A stretch of 64,000 nt of DNA from Citrobacter sedlakii NBRC 105722 (GCF_000759835.1 NZ_BBNB01000015.1:62001-126000), one strand, 5' to 3'; positions 50,401 to 63,400 are shown, counted from the first letter of the stretch. Notes: generated by a model not told the origin, from the sequence alone. Translations and numbers: made by a program.

Positions 50401-51268
50401 GACTGATATGCGCCGTCAGGTTATCGACTGCAAGCGTGTGGGTCGTGTTTTCGCCTTTCCAGCTCGCGCCGCCCTTTTTCAGCCAGACGTCGCCGCCAGC
50501 GATCTCTCCCTTGCTGATGTTCATCCAGCCCTCAAGACTAAAGCGCGCGGTTTCCAGCGCCACGTTGTCCTGCATCCATCGCCCCAACCACGGCTTGACG
50601 TCAATGTCGTCCGCCTGCAACCAGACGCGGCCGTTATTCAGCAGTCCATCATCGTCGCGCAGGTCCATACGGACCTGCATTACGCCATGTTGACCGGTCA
50701 GGCTCGACAGGCTGACCTGCCCCTCCGCGCGGTGACGGTTTCGGCTGTTAAGCCAGGTCAACTGGGGGATAGCCAACTGGGCGCGCTGGCCTGAAAGGGT
50801 CAGAAAGCTAATCTGGCTGTCGCGGAGATCGAAGTGATCGAACTGACGCAGAAAAAGATCGCTGATGCGTCCCGCTTCAGGGGTATCCGCGTCTCCGCTG
50901 CGCTGAATGGGGGTATTGGTGCGTAGGTTCAGTTGCCAGAACGTCAGATCGCGAAACTGCCAGCGCATATGCAGCAAACTTTGCCAGACATCCAGCGCCA
51001 GGGTGACGCGCTTCACCGCAAACTCGCCGCCGTCAGTTAGCTGCACGCGGATGTCCCGCGCTTCCAGCGTCGGACCAAAATTTTGCCAACTGGCGGTAAG
51101 CTGGCTGGCCTCCGTCGGCAAACCGGTCTCGGATTCGATCTTGGCGAGGATGGCAGGACGCCAGCTGTTGAGATGCGGCAGGGCCAGGCGCAGGCCACTG
51201 ACCAGCAGCGCTACGATGACGACGAGCGCGGCTCCAGTGAGCAGTAATATCCCCGGCAATCGCCTCAC
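47465..51268 (-). CDS. yhdP: YhdP, AsmA-like envelope phospholipid transporter
   Basis: YhdP is a large bridge-type protein that, with TamB and YdbH, moves phospholipids to the outer membrane. The 1267-residue protein starts at the GTG at 51268 (V/MRRLPGILLL) and has one N-terminal membrane helix (about 5-25), a long repeated beta-rich AsmA-like region and a C-terminal segment with the IRSTAWIKDGVLHTDDT motif. A GGAG site precedes the GTG; an upstream frame to 51310 is not used. E. coli YhdP has 1266 residues. Confidence 0.95.
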   Translation of the reverse strand: MRRLPGILLLTGAALVVIVALLVSGLRLALPHLNSWRPAILAKIESETGLPTEASQLTASWQNFGPTLEARDIRVQLTDGGEFAVKRVTLALDVWQSLLHMRWQFRDLTFWQLNLRTNTPIQRSGDADTPEAGRISDLFLRQFDHFDLRDSQISFLTLSGQRAQLAIPQLTWLNSRNRHRAEGQVSLSSLTGQHGVMQVRMDLRDDDGLLNNGRVWLQADDIDVKPWLGRWMQDNVALETARFSLEGWMNISKGEIAGGDVWLKKGGASWKGENTTHTLAVDNLTAHISREQPGWQFAIPDTRITMDGKRWPSGALQLAWIPEQDVGGADGKRSDELRIRASHLDLAGLDGLRPVAAKLSPALGEVWQATQPSGTIDTLALDIPLDATEKTRFQAAWRDLAWKQWKLLPGAEHFSGTLSGSVEDGRLTAAMKQAKMPYETVFRAPLEIEDGVATLNWLKNEKGFQLDGRDIDVKAKAVHARGGFRYLQPAGDEPWLGILAGISTDDGSQAWRYFPENLMGKALVDYLSGAIQGGEANNATLVYGGNPHLFPYKHNEGQFEVLVPLRNAKFAFQPDWPALTNLDIELDFLNDGLWMKTDGVDLGGVKASNLTAVIPDYSKEKLLIDADITGPGDAVGPYFDGTPLKESLGAALEQLQIGGDVNARLHLDIPLDGELVTAKGDVTLRDNSLLIKPIDSTLKNLSGKFSFTNGDLNSGPMTANWFNQPLNVDFSTTQGAKAYQVAVNLNGNWQPTRTGVLPAQVNDALGGSVAWKGKVGIDLPYRSGAHYHVELNGDLKNVSSRLPAPLNKKAGEPLPVNITANGDLRSFALTGNADKENHFNSRWLLGQKLTLDRAIWTAESRTTPPLPEQEGIELNLPALDGAEWLALFQKGAADNVTSSAKFPQRITLRTPALTLGGQQWNNMSIVSQPALNGTTVEAQGREINATLAMRNNAPWLANIKYLYYNPSTAKPAEKNDAPATPFATVDRVSFRGWPDMQLRCSECWLWGQKYGRIDADLAINGDTLNLSNGLLDTGFARLTADGQWVNAPGRERTSIKGKLRGNKIDAAAGFFGVTTPMRNASFNVDYDLHWRNPPWQPDEASLNGIIRTRLGKGEITDLSTGHAGQLLRLLSVDALLRKLRFDFSDTFSEGFYFDSIRSTAWIKDGVLHTDDTLVDGLEADIAMKGSVNLVRRELDIEAVVAPEISATVGVAAAFAVNPIVGAAVFAASKVLGPLWNKVSILRYRITGPVDQPQINEVLRQPRKEKTQ

Positions 51269-51319
51269 GCGTCTCTCCTTGTCTGCCTGAAAGTGGCTCG
51301 CAAACTGCAAGCAAAGGGT

Positions 51320-51353
51320 GCCAGATGGCGGCGTGAACGCGTGATCTGGCCTA
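51320..51353. repeat. REP-like element between rng and yhdP
   Basis: GCCAGATGGCGGCGTGAACGCGTGATCTGGC is a REP-type palindrome with a GATGGCG core, in the 94-base gap between rng and yhdP. Confidence 0.55.
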
Positions 51354-51362
51354 CGTAAATGA

Positions 51363-52832
51363 TTACATCATTACGACGTCGAACTGCTCCTGGTTATAGA
51401 GCGGTTCGATTTGCACTTTAACCTGTTTGCCAACAAAAATTTCCACTTCCGCCAGCGCGTGCGACTCCTCCCCTTTCAGGGCCTCCGCGACCGCCGGAGA
51501 AGCATAAACCAGGAAACGGTCGGAATCGTATGCATGATGCACGCGTACGATCTCACGCATAATTTCATAACACACGGTTTCCACCGTTTTCACCGTACCG
51601 CGACCGTGACAGGTTGGACACTCGTTGCAGAGCACATGTTCCACGCTTTCCCGCGTGCGTTTGCGCGTCATTTCCACCAGTCCCAACTGTGAAAAGCCAT
51701 TGATGCTGGTTTTCACACGGTCTTTGCTCAGCGCCTGCTCCAGAGAATGCAGAACCCGACGGCGGTGATCGTCATTATTCATATCGATAAAGTCGATGAT
51801 AATAATGCCGCCCAGATTGCGCAGGCGAAGCTGGCGGGCAATGGCCTGCGTGGCTTCGATATTGGTGTTAAAAATGGTGTCGTCGAGATTGCGATGGCCG
51901 ACAAAAGCGCCGGTATTGATATCAACGGTCGTCATCGCTTCGGTCTGATCGATAATCAGATAGCCGCCGGACTTCAGCTCAACCTTGCGCTCCAGCGCCC
52001 GCTGGATCTCATTTTCCACATCAAAGAGATCAAAAATCGGCTGACGCCCGCTGTAATGCTCCAGCTTGCTGGTCATTTCCGGAATGTACTCGGCGGTAAA
52101 CTCCAGCAGCGCCTCGTAGGTCAGACGGGAATCCACGCGAATGCGATCCAACTGCGCATCGGCAAAATCACGCAATACGCGCTGCGCCAGCGCCAGTTCG
52201 CCGTACATCTGATACCGCGTCTGCGGGCGCTTTTTGCGCTCCATGACTTTCGTCCAGACACGCTTGAGGTAGGCGGCATCGGAAGCCAGATCGTCTTCAC
52301 ATACGCCTTCTGCCGCGGTGCGAATGATAAATCCACCCTGCTCGTCGCAATATTCCGCCACCACCTTTTTCAGTCTTTCGCGTTCGGCTTCGCTTTCAAT
52401 ACGCTGAGACACCCCAACGTGTGACGCGCCGGGCATAAAGACCAGATAACGGGAAGGCAGGGTGATGTCGGTGGTCAGACGCGCGCCTTTGGTGCCGAGG
52501 GGATCTTTCACCACCTGCACCATCAGATCCTGTCCCTGACGCACCAGTTCGGAAATGTCCCGTACGGTAAACTGTTTCTGCTCATCGCCCGCCACGCATT
52601 CGGTATGCGGCATGATGTCAGAAGCATGAAGAAATGCGGCTTTATCCAGCCCAATATCTACAAAAGCCGCCTGCATACCCGGCAGTACGCGACTTACCCG
52701 ACCTTTGTAGATATTGCCTACGATTCCTCGTCGCGCCTCACGCTCAATGTGAATCTCCTGGAGGATCCCGCCGTCGATATACGCCACACGCGTTTCCGAT
52801 GGCGTTACGTTTACCAACAATTCAGCCGTCAT
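51363..52832 (-). CDS. rng: RNase G
   Basis: RNase G is an RNase E-family endonuclease that matures the 5' end of 16S rRNA and degrades some mRNAs. The 489-residue protein has an N-terminal S1 RNA-binding domain (about 35-125), a catalytic core with metal-binding acidic residues in [14 protein letters not shown] and IIIDFIDM, and the zinc-link cysteines in [11 protein letters not shown]. Start at 52832 ([12 protein letters not shown]) matches E. coli; 6 extra codons upstream overlap yhdE. It overlaps yhdE by 11 bases. Confidence 0.97.
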   Translation of the reverse strand: MTAELLVNVTPSETRVAYIDGGILQEIHIEREARRGIVGNIYKGRVSRVLPGMQAAFVDIGLDKAAFLHASDIMPHTECVAGDEQKQFTVRDISELVRQGQDLMVQVVKDPLGTKGARLTTDITLPSRYLVFMPGASHVGVSQRIESEAERERLKKVVAEYCDEQGGFIIRTAAEGVCEDDLASDAAYLKRVWTKVMERKKRPQTRYQMYGELALAQRVLRDFADAQLDRIRVDSRLTYEALLEFTAEYIPEMTSKLEHYSGRQPIFDLFDVENEIQRALERKVELKSGGYLIIDQTEAMTTVDINTGAFVGHRNLDDTIFNTNIEATQAIARQLRLRNLGGIIIIDFIDMNNDDHRRRVLHSLEQALSKDRVKTSINGFSQLGLVEMTRKRTRESVEHVLCNECPTCHGRGTVKTVETVCYEIMREIVRVHHAYDSDRFLVYASPAVAEALKGEESHALAEVEIFVGKQVKVQIEPLYNQEQFDVVMM

Positions 52833-53415
52833 GTTTATCCCTTTTCTCACGCAGTGAGTTAAAATTGCTTAGCAACTCATACGTTTCAACCAGCGGTAAG
52901 CCGACTACGGCGTGATAGCTGCCATTTATCTTCCTGACAAAACAGCCACCCAGCCCCTGAATACCGTATGCACCTGCTTTATCCATCGGTTCACCGCTGG
53001 CGATATAGTCAGCGATATCCGCATCCGACAACGCTCTGAACGTCACGTCGGTCACCACCAGACAGTCGAGCACGTACTGACTGTCGGCCAGCGCCACGGC
53101 GGTCATCACCTGGTGCGTCTGCCCGGATAGCTTACGCAGCATTGTCGCGGCGTGTTCTGCATCGCGCGGTTTCTCTAAAACTTCACCATGAAGGATGACG
53201 ATCGTGTCCGCCCCCAGCACCGGCAAATCGCGCGGGGTCTGCGTCACGCCTGCCTGTGCTTTTTCACGCGCCAGCCGAGAGACATACTGCTGCGCGCTTT
53301 CCCCTGCGCCGCGCATCTCTTCGATACCGGTAACGATACGCTCGAACGCAACGCCCAATTGGGTGAGCAGTTCCTGGCGGCGGGGTGAACCGGAAGCTAA
53401 GTATAGAGACGTCAT
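52822..53415 (-). CDS. yhdE: YhdE, Maf-family dTTP/UTP pyrophosphatase
   Basis: YhdE hydrolyses dTTP and UTP to monophosphates and belongs to the Maf family. The 197-residue protein starts [17 protein letters not shown] with the phosphate-binding SGSPRR motif at 8-13, the GADTIV motif near residue 69 and a [10 protein letters not shown] segment near 148-157. Length equals E. coli YhdE. It lies between mreD and rng, the usual mre-operon order. Confidence 0.96.
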   Translation of the reverse strand: MTSLYLASGSPRRQELLTQLGVAFERIVTGIEEMRGAGESAQQYVSRLAREKAQAGVTQTPRDLPVLGADTIVILHGEVLEKPRDAEHAATMLRKLSGQTHQVMTAVALADSQYVLDCLVVTDVTFRALSDADIADYIASGEPMDKAGAYGIQGLGGCFVRKINGSYHAVVGLPLVETYELLSNFNSLREKRDKHDG

Positions 53416-53432
53416 AGAAACCTTTATTGCAC

Positions 53433-54943
<1,511 letters not shown>

Positions 54944-55006
54944 AAGTTTGCGTATTCTCGTATCAGATTCGGCAGAGGCGCCAGACACGCCCCTGCCTGC
55001 ATCCGA

Positions 55007-56358
<1,352 letters not shown>

Positions 56359-58299
56359 TCAAACCGAGTATCTTTGAGAATATTTTTTCACGTTTGTATC
56401 CAGCGGTTGGGAGGAGGCAAAGAAATCCCCCTGTCCGCCCGCAACGCCGCGGGCTGTCAGCGTCTGCCACTCGCCACGCGACCGTACGCCTGTCGCGTAA
56501 ACCTGGGTATGGGTGCCCGAACAGGCTTCCACCAGGCTTTGCACCAGTAACTGGTTCTCTGTTCGCTTCTCAATGTTTCTGACCAATCCCGGATGGAGCT
56601 TGAGTAATTCCACATTGAGCTCTTTGATCCAACTGGTGCTGACCAACGTTAAACCCGCCTGGGTTACCGCCACCCGAACGCCTAACGCATTCACCAGACG
56701 AATAACTGGCTGTAACCGGCTGATGTGTTGACCCACATCTGCCTCTGCAAGTTCAATAATTATGCGTTTACGTTGTGATTTTTCACACTGCATCAAGGTA
56801 TCACGCAGCCAGCGTTGAAAACGCGGGCGAATCAGCGACTCTACGGTGACCTGAATCGCCAGATTTTCTTCCGGCCAGTAGCCCAGGAGCGGAATGACCC
56901 GGCTGATCTGCAGACGGTCATACTCTTCCGACAGGCCGAACTGAAGCACCATCGGCATATATTCCGCCGAGCTAACCTCTTCATGGCCGTCAAAAATGCG
57001 GCACATCAGTTCCCGGTGGTGAACGCGCCCTTCGCGGGTAACCGCTGGCTTTTGATAAATGCGCGGCCCGCCGCGACTGAGCATTTGTTCAATGAGGGTG
57101 CGCCAGCGTACGTTGCCGCGCCCTTTTTCCGGCAGCGTATCATCGTACACCGCCCAACTATTTCCGCCCTGCAATACCGCGTTGCGGGTGGCCGCTTCCG
57201 CATGTTCCATCACCTGTTCGGTCGACTGGCCGCTACGCCAGGCGCAAATGCCGATATGGAACATATCGTCGCGATCGAGCATTTTATTGGTTGGCAGCGC
57301 ATCGACCGCTTTCAGAAGTTGCCCGGCGACGCTCTCCGCCTCTTTCAGGGTACGGTGCGGCAACAGCACGGCGAAGTCACTGCGATGGTAACGCGCCAGC
57401 AGCGCGCCCGGAAAGCGCAGGATAAAGGTGGATAACAAATTGATCAGGCTGAACAGTTCTTCTTCGGCGAGGTTGCGTCCCCAACTGTCACGCAGCAAAT
57501 TGAAGTCCGGCAGACGAATCATCATCACCACCCCATGAGCGCCGACCTTTTCTTGATCGTCCAGCAGTGTCGCCAGTTGGTTATCAAAAAAGAGACGGTT
57601 GCTGAGGCCGGTTTTGGTGTCCTGAGCCGCGTACGAGCGAATAAGCGTATCGAGTCGGCTGCGTTGCTCTTGCGCGCTCTGGATCTCGGAGAGCAGCATG
57701 TCCAGCGCGCTGCTGGTGCGCGCCGGCCATTCATACACGCTGCCGCGAACATTCGGTCCGCGCTCGCCGTTCAGGATCCGCGTAGAACGCACCTCCAGTA
57801 GCTCCTGGCCGGAAAGTTGGCGCTGCAGCCAGCGCACCGCCAGAAACAGCATCAGGATAATAAAACCGATCGCCAGCGTGAGCGGCGCGGTGGTCATCAG
57901 CGAATGAAAATAATTCCCCATCGGATCCTGATAAACCAGATCCATCGTCATGCCCGGATGTTTTAACAGCGGTACCGACAGTTCCCGGAACATATTACTG
58001 GTGCCAACCGGACGGTAGCTGCTGGCGCGCGTCTGGGTAAAGATCGTTTTTTCACCCTGGCGCAAATCAAGCCGGACGATATCCGCAGACATCATCAGTT
58101 CGTTGATGTGTGGTGACAGCGCGTTGTAATCGCGCGAAACGAGATGCGTATCGATGGCAGTGGCGACCGCCTGCACGCGATGACTCATTTTGTACTGGAT
58201 GGCATTGTAAAAACTCAGCGAGCAGCCGATCAGGGTGACAAAAATGGTCAACCCGGTGAGTAGCGTAACAAAAGCTGAGAATTTCGTCGTTAATCGCAT
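56359..58299 (-). CDS. csrD: CsrD, degenerate GGDEF/EAL protein controlling CsrB/C decay
   Basis: CsrD promotes RNase E cleavage of the CsrB and CsrC sRNAs and so raises CsrA activity. The 646-residue protein has two membrane helices (about 8-30 and 137-157), a HAMP-like region, a degenerate GGDEF domain with HRSDF in place of the GGDEF motif and a degenerate EAL domain with ELM in place of EAL. It therefore does not make or degrade c-di-GMP. Start at 58299 (MRLTTKFSAFV) matches E. coli. Confidence 0.96.
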   Translation of the reverse strand: MRLTTKFSAFVTLLTGLTIFVTLIGCSLSFYNAIQYKMSHRVQAVATAIDTHLVSRDYNALSPHINELMMSADIVRLDLRQGEKTIFTQTRASSYRPVGTSNMFRELSVPLLKHPGMTMDLVYQDPMGNYFHSLMTTAPLTLAIGFIILMLFLAVRWLQRQLSGQELLEVRSTRILNGERGPNVRGSVYEWPARTSSALDMLLSEIQSAQEQRSRLDTLIRSYAAQDTKTGLSNRLFFDNQLATLLDDQEKVGAHGVVMMIRLPDFNLLRDSWGRNLAEEELFSLINLLSTFILRFPGALLARYHRSDFAVLLPHRTLKEAESVAGQLLKAVDALPTNKMLDRDDMFHIGICAWRSGQSTEQVMEHAEAATRNAVLQGGNSWAVYDDTLPEKGRGNVRWRTLIEQMLSRGGPRIYQKPAVTREGRVHHRELMCRIFDGHEEVSSAEYMPMVLQFGLSEEYDRLQISRVIPLLGYWPEENLAIQVTVESLIRPRFQRWLRDTLMQCEKSQRKRIIIELAEADVGQHISRLQPVIRLVNALGVRVAVTQAGLTLVSTSWIKELNVELLKLHPGLVRNIEKRTENQLLVQSLVEACSGTHTQVYATGVRSRGEWQTLTARGVAGGQGDFFASSQPLDTNVKKYSQRYSV

Positions 58300-58504
58300 C
58301 CTTGTGTTAACTCCGCCAGTAAATTGCGACACGAAAATGCATAACCAAACGCGAAATCCGCCTGGTTGCGCAAAGAGTGAGTGCATACTACCAAATCAGG
58401 TGTATCTGGCAATTTATTGCGTTGAATCGACGTCACGTTTCAATTAGCGAGTATAGTCTTCAGGAATCATTTTCCAATCCACTACGCAACATTGAGGACA
58501 GGTT

Positions 58505-59479
58505 ATGCAGGCTTTGATATTGGAACAGCAGGACGGTAAAACCCTCGCATCCGTGCAGACGCTTGAAGAAAGCCGGTTGCCGGAAGGCGATGTTACCGTG
58601 GACGTGCACTGGTCCAGTCTGAACTACAAAGATGCGCTCGCGATCACCGGAAAGGGAAAAATCATTCGTCATTTTCCGATGATTCCTGGAATTGATTTCG
58701 CTGGCACTGTGCGCACAAGCGAGGATCCGCGTTTTCATGCCGGTCAGGACGTTTTACTGACCGGATGGGGCGTTGGCGAGAATCATTGGGGCGGTCTGGC
58801 CGAGCAGGCGCGCGTCAAAGCGGACTGGCTGGTGGCGATGCCGAAAGGCCTGGATAGCCGTAAGGCAATGGTGATCGGTACGGCGGGCTTCACCGCCATG
58901 CTCTGCGTAATGGCTCTGGAAGAGGCCGGTATCCGTCCTGAAGATGGCGAAATCGTGGTGACCGGCGCCAGCGGCGGCGTGGGCAGTACGGCTGTCGCCC
59001 TGTTGCATAAGCTGGGTTATCAGGTCGTTGCCGTATCGGGTCGTGAAAGCACCCATACTTATCTGAAACAACTTGGCGCCCAGCGCATTTTGGGACGCGA
59101 CGAGTTCGCTGAGTCTCGCCCGCTGGAAAAACAGCTGTGGGCAGGCGCGGTGGATACCGTTGGCGATAAGGTGCTGGCAAAAGTTCTGGCACAGATGAAC
59201 TACGGGGGTTGCGTGGCGGCCTGTGGCCTGGCGGGCGGTTTTGCCCTGCCGACAACGGTGATGCCGTTTATTCTGCGCAACGTGCGTTTGCAGGGTGTGG
59301 ATTCCGTGATGACGCCGCCCGCCCGCCGCGCCCAGGCCTGGGAACGACTGGTTCGTGACCTGCCGGAAAGCTTCTACGCGCAAGCCACAACGGAGATCGC
59401 GCTGGCCGACGCGCCGAAATTCGCCGACGCCATCATGAACAATCAGGTTCAGGGCCGTACGCTGGTTAAGGTTAAATAA
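58505..59479 (+). CDS. acuI: AcuI (YhdH), acrylyl-CoA reductase
   Basis: AcuI is an NADPH-dependent medium-chain reductase that converts acrylyl-CoA to propionyl-CoA, detoxifying acrylate. The 324-residue protein has a GroES-like N-terminal domain and a Rossmann fold with the VTGASGGVGS motif near residues 152-161. E. coli YhdH is 324 residues. It is separated from csrD by 205 bases and followed by msrP on the same strand. Confidence 0.95.
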   Translation: MQALILEQQDGKTLASVQTLEESRLPEGDVTVDVHWSSLNYKDALAITGKGKIIRHFPMIPGIDFAGTVRTSEDPRFHAGQDVLLTGWGVGENHWGGLAEQARVKADWLVAMPKGLDSRKAMVIGTAGFTAMLCVMALEEAGIRPEDGEIVVTGASGGVGSTAVALLHKLGYQVVAVSGRESTHTYLKQLGAQRILGRDEFAESRPLEKQLWAGAVDTVGDKVLAKVLAQMNYGGCVAACGLAGGFALPTTVMPFILRNVRLQGVDSVMTPPARRAQAWERLVRDLPESFYAQATTEIALADAPKFADAIMNNQVQGRTLVKVK

Positions 59480-59529
59480 GCCGTAGCGCTGCAAAAATTT
59501 ACATTTAAATAACGAAATTTCTCAGCGCA

Positions 59530-59583
59530 TTGACAGACTCCCTGCCATAGTAACTACGCGTTACGCGTATGCCGGGAGTCTGT
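59530..59583 (+). promoter_or_regulatory. msrP leader: perfect -35 and inverted repeat covering the ribosome binding site
   Basis: ACAGACTCCC at 59533-59542 pairs completely with GGGAGTCTGT at 59574-59583. The right arm contains the GGGAG ribosome binding site that lies 6 bases before the msrP ATG. Between them TACGCGT occurs twice (59555-59561 and 59562-59568). A perfect -35 TTGACA covers 59530-59535 with a possible -10 TAACTA at 59551-59556 (15-base spacer). If transcription starts there, the left arm is not in the mRNA; if it starts upstream, the arm can hide the ribosome binding site. Both readings are inference. Confidence 0.5.
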
Positions 59584-59584
59584 T

Positions 59585-60589
59585 ATGAAAAAATACCGTC
59601 CACTTACTGAAGCCGATGTCACCGCCGAATCGGCTTTTTTTATGCATCGCCGCCAGGTGCTTAAAGCCCTGGGCATCAGCGCTGCCGCCCTCTCGCTCCC
59701 TACAACGGCGCAGGCCGATCTGTTGGGATGGTTTAAAGGCAACGATCGCCCCCCCGCGCCTGCCGGAAAGCCGCTCGACTTCAGTAAACCCAGCGAGTGG
59801 CAAAACAGCCTGCCCTTAACGCCGGAAGATAAGGTCACTGGCTATAACAACTTCTATGAATTCGGACTGGATAAAGCCGATCCGGCGGCCAATGCCGGCA
59901 GCATGAAAACCGATCCCTGGACGCTGAAAATCAGCGGAGAGGTCGCTAAACCCCTGACGCTGGACCACGACGCCTTAACCACCCGCTTTCCTTTAGAAGA
60001 ACGCATTTACCGGATGCGCTGCGTCGAGGCCTGGTCAATGGTGGTACCGTGGATTGGCTTTCCTTTACATAAGCTGCTCGCGCTTGTCGAACCCACCAGC
60101 AATGCCCGTTATGTGGCGTTCGAGACGCTTTACGCGCCGGACGATATGCCGGGACAAAAAGATCGTTTTATCGGCGGCGGGTTGAAGTATCCCTACGTTG
60201 AAGGCCTGCGGCTTGACGAAGCCATGCACCCGCTTACCCTGCTCACCGTTGGCGTCTACGGTAAAGCGCTACCGCCGCAAAACGGCGCGCCCATCCGTCT
60301 GACAGTGCCGTGGAAATATGGCTTCAAAGGCATTAAATCGATCGTTAGCATCAAACTCACCCGCGAACGACCGCCGACCACCTGGAATCTCGCCGCCCCG
60401 GATGAGTACGGTTTTTACGCCAACGTGAATCCGCACGTCGATCATCCGCGCTGGTCGCAGGCCACGGAGCGATTTATCGGTACGGGCGGGATCCTTGACG
60501 TTAAGCGCCAGCCGACCTTGCTGTTCAACGGCTATGGCGAGCAGGTGGCGTCGTTATACCGGGGACTGGATCTGCGGGAGAACATATAA
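59585..60589 (+). CDS. msrP: MsrP (YedY), periplasmic methionine sulfoxide reductase, molybdenum subunit
   Basis: MsrP repairs oxidised methionine in periplasmic proteins with electrons from MsrQ. The 334-residue precursor has a Tat signal peptide with RRQVLK at 22-27 and a hydrophobic stretch to about residue 44, and the molybdenum ligand Cys146 in RMRCVEAW. It matches E. coli YedY, which lies elsewhere on the E. coli chromosome. A hairpin may hide its ribosome binding site. It is followed directly by msrQ. Confidence 0.96.
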   Translation: MKKYRPLTEADVTAESAFFMHRRQVLKALGISAAALSLPTTAQADLLGWFKGNDRPPAPAGKPLDFSKPSEWQNSLPLTPEDKVTGYNNFYEFGLDKADPAANAGSMKTDPWTLKISGEVAKPLTLDHDALTTRFPLEERIYRMRCVEAWSMVVPWIGFPLHKLLALVEPTSNARYVAFETLYAPDDMPGQKDRFIGGGLKYPYVEGLRLDEAMHPLTLLTVGVYGKALPPQNGAPIRLTVPWKYGFKGIKSIVSIKLTRERPPTTWNLAAPDEYGFYANVNPHVDHPRWSQATERFIGTGGILDVKRQPTLLFNGYGEQVASLYRGLDLRENI

Positions 60590-61189
60590 GTGCGGCTGAA
60601 TGCAAAACAGATTACCTGGCTGAAAATCCTCCTTCACCTGGCGGGGATTGTGCCGTTGCTTTGGCTGTTCTGGGCAATTAACAGCGGCGGGTTAAGCGCC
60701 GATCCGGTGAAAGATATTCAGCATTTTACCGGTAGGACCGCTCTGAAATTTCTCCTGGCGACCTTGTTGGTCACGCCGCTGGCGCGTTACGCTAAACAGC
60801 CCTTATTGATACGCACGCGGCGTTTGCTGGGGCTATGGTGTTTTGCCTGGGCCACGCTGCATTTAACCAGCTATGCGCTGTTGGAGCTGGGCATTCAGAA
60901 TCTGGGTTTACTGGGCCGCGAATTGATTACGCGCCCGTATTTGACGCTGGGCATTATCAGCTGGCTTATTTTGCTGGCGCTGACGCTGACCTCCACGCAG
61001 GCGGCGCAGCGCAAGCTGGGCAAACGCTGGCAATTGCTGCATAACGTCGTCTATCTGGTGGCGATCCTCGCCCCTTTACATTATCTCTGGTCAGTGAAGG
61101 TTTTATCCCCGCAACCCGTTATTTACGCCCTGCTGGCGCTGGCGCTTTTAGCCTGCCGTTACAAGAAGTTTCGCCAGTGGTGGCGCTAG
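60590..61189 (+). CDS. msrQ: MsrQ (YedZ), haem-containing membrane subunit for MsrP
   Basis: MsrQ is a b-type haem membrane protein that passes electrons from the quinone pool or flavin reductase to MsrP. The 199-residue protein (211 in E. coli) begins at a GTG ([13 protein letters not shown]) immediately after the msrP stop and has about 6 membrane helices with haem-ligand histidines such as WATLHLTSY near residue 90 and HNVVYL near 152. The C-terminal tail is shorter than in E. coli. Confidence 0.95.
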   Translation: MRLNAKQITWLKILLHLAGIVPLLWLFWAINSGGLSADPVKDIQHFTGRTALKFLLATLLVTPLARYAKQPLLIRTRRLLGLWCFAWATLHLTSYALLELGIQNLGLLGRELITRPYLTLGIISWLILLALTLTSTQAAQRKLGKRWQLLHNVVYLVAILAPLHYLWSVKVLSPQPVIYALLALALLACRYKKFRQWWR

Positions 61190-61572
61190 TTCAGCGAAGT
61201 GTGCTGTCGGTTACAAAACGCAGAGACTCAGATGTTATTTACGTGTTAGCGGTTGATTATCTTCCCTGATAAGACCAGTATTTAGCTGCCAATTGCTACG
61301 AAATCGTTATAATGTGCGACCCTGACCTCCCGAAAGGCGTTTTTAAGCCGCTGAAAGGGTGACAATCGCGCTTTGAAGGTATATTTTGTTTTTTGCCGGA
61401 GGATTGCCGCAAATCGCAGCATTTTAACCGACAAGTCTCACTTGAGGCGTAAAGGCGAAATAGACCGACGTCCTGACAGGCAAACGCGCTGTTGCCGTTG
61501 GGACTCACGCTTTACAGACAGCGGTAACCCCTCTGTCACAATCACACTAAACAAAGAGTACGGAACCCACTC
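61190..61572 (+). promoter_or_regulatory. accB leader and promoter region
   Basis: No gene lies in these 383 bases. A perfect -10 TATAAT covers 61308-61313, giving a leader of about 250 bases before accB; no strong -35 is visible. E. coli accBC also has a long leader and is autoregulated by AccB. Weak stems such as CTCCCGAAAGGCG are visible but I cannot name a riboswitch. No aroQ lies here. Confidence 0.6.
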
Positions 61573-62040
61573 ATGGATATTCGTAAGATTAAAAAACTGA
61601 TCGAGCTGGTTGAAGAATCAGGCATCTCCGAACTGGAAATTTCTGAAGGCGAAGAATCTGTACGCATCAGTCGTGCAGCGCCGGCAGGCAGCTTCCCGGT
61701 TATGCAACAGGCTTACGCTGCGCCAGTGATGCAGCAGCAACCGGCTCTGTCTAACGCAGTTGCTCCGGCAGCAGAAGCGCCGGCAGCCGCCGCAGCGGAA
61801 ATCAGTGGTCACATCGTACGTTCCCCAATGGTTGGTACTTTCTACCGCACCCCGAGCCCGGACGCCAAAGCGTTCATCGAAGTGGGTCAGAAAGTCAACG
61901 TCGGCGATACCCTGTGCATCGTCGAAGCCATGAAAATGATGAACCAGATCGAAGCAGACAAATCAGGTACTGTGAAAGCGATCCTGGTCGAAAGTGGTCA
62001 GCCGGTAGAATTTGACGAGCCGCTGGTCGTCATCGAGTAA
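61573..62040 (+). CDS. accB: AccB, biotin carboxyl carrier protein
   Basis: AccB carries biotin in acetyl-CoA carboxylase, the first step of fatty acid synthesis. The 155-residue protein (156 in E. coli) has an N-terminal dimerisation segment, an Ala/Pro/Gln-rich linker (about 35-75) and a biotinyl domain with the acceptor Lys121 in EAMKMMNQ. Sequence is near-identical to E. coli at the C-terminus. It is 10 bases before accC. Confidence 0.98.
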
Positions 62041-62050
62041 CGAGGCGAAC

Positions 62051-63400
62051 ATGCTGGATAAAATTGTTATCGCCAACCGTGGCGAGATTGCACTGCGTAT
62101 TCTTCGTGCCTGTAAAGAACTGGGCATCAAGACCGTGGCCGTGCACTCCAGCGCGGACCGCGATTTAAAACACGTATTGCTGGCGGATGAGACGGTCTGT
62201 ATTGGCCCGGCTCCGTCCGTAAAAAGTTATCTGAACATCCCGGCGATCATCAGCGCCGCCGAAATCACCGGCGCGGTCGCGATTCACCCGGGTTACGGCT
62301 TCCTCTCTGAGAACGCCAACTTTGCCGAGCAGGTTGAACGTTCCGGCTTTATCTTCATCGGCCCGAAAGCCGACACTATTCGCCTGATGGGCGACAAAGT
62401 GTCTGCGATTACCGCCATGAAGAAAGCAGGCGTACCGACTGTACCGGGTTCTGACGGCCCGCTGACCGATGATATGGATGCGAACCGCGCCCATGCGAAA
62501 CGCATCGGTTACCCGGTGATCATCAAAGCCTCCGGCGGCGGCGGCGGTCGCGGTATGCGCGTGGTGCGCAGCGATGCTGAACTGGCGCAGTCCATTTCCA
62601 TGACCAAGGCGGAAGCGAAAGCGGCTTTCAGCAATGACATGGTGTACATGGAGAAATACCTCGAAAACCCACGCCACATCGAAATTCAGGTGCTGGCTGA
62701 CGGTCAGGGGAACGCGATCTATCTGGCGGAACGTGACTGCTCCATGCAGCGTCGTCACCAGAAAGTCGTCGAAGAAGCGCCAGCGCCGGGCATTACCCCG
62801 GAACTGCGTCGTTACATCGGCGAGCGTTGCGCGAAAGCGTGCGTCGATATCGGCTATCGCGGGGCGGGTACCTTTGAGTTCCTGTTCGAAAACGGCGAGT
62901 TCTACTTCATTGAGATGAATACCCGTATTCAGGTTGAACATCCGGTTACCGAAATGATTACCGGCGTCGATCTGATCAAAGAACAACTGCGTATCGCAGC
63001 CGGTCAGCCCCTGTCCATCAAACAGGAAGAAGTTGTGGTTCGCGGCCATGCGGTGGAATGCCGTATCAACGCCGAAGACCCGAATACCTTCCTGCCAAGC
63101 CCCGGCAAAATCACGCGTTTCCATGCGCCTGGCGGTTTTGGCGTGCGCTGGGAGTCCCATATCTACGCCGGTTACACCGTACCGCCGTACTATGATTCCA
63201 TGATCGGCAAGCTCATCTGCTACGGCGAAAACCGTGACGTGGCGATTGCCCGCATGAAGAACGCCCTGCAGGAGCTGATCATCGACGGTATCAAAACCAA
63301 CGTTGATTTGCAGACCCGCATTATGAACGACGAGCACTTCCAGAATGGTGGCACGAACATCCACTACCTGGAGAAAAAACTCGGTCTGAACGAGAAGTAA
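62051..63400 (+). CDS. accC: AccC, biotin carboxylase
   Basis: AccC carboxylates biotin on AccB with ATP and bicarbonate. The 449-residue protein starts [20 protein letters not shown], has an ATP-grasp domain with the glycine-rich loop [10 protein letters not shown] near residues 161-170 and ends in [11 protein letters not shown]. The frame extends upstream to 62012, inside accB, but 62051 is the standard start after an AACGAGG site. Length equals E. coli AccC. Confidence 0.98.
   Translation: MLDKIVIANRGEIALRILRACKELGIKTVAVHSSADRDLKHVLLADETVCIGPAPSVKSYLNIPAIISAAEITGAVAIHPGYGFLSENANFAEQVERSGFIFIGPKADTIRLMGDKVSAITAMKKAGVPTVPGSDGPLTDDMDANRAHAKRIGYPVIIKASGGGGGRGMRVVRSDAELAQSISMTKAEAKAAFSNDMVYMEKYLENPRHIEIQVLADGQGNAIYLAERDCSMQRRHQKVVEEAPAPGITPELRRYIGERCAKACVDIGYRGAGTFEFLFENGEFYFIEMNTRIQVEHPVTEMITGVDLIKEQLRIAAGQPLSIKQEEVVVRGHAVECRINAEDPNTFLPSPGKITRFHAPGGFGVRWESHIYAGYTVPPYYDSMIGKLICYGENRDVAIARMKNALQELIIDGIKTNVDLQTRIMNDEHFQNGGTNIHYLEKKLGLNEK

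Noticed and set aside
61190-61572. Missing aroQ upstream of accB
   Set aside because: Some gamma-proteobacteria have aroQ here, but as far as I recall E. coli and Salmonella rely on aroD and lack it at this site, so its absence is ordinary.
62165-63364. 399-codon frame opposite accC
   Set aside because: Antisense shadow of accC.
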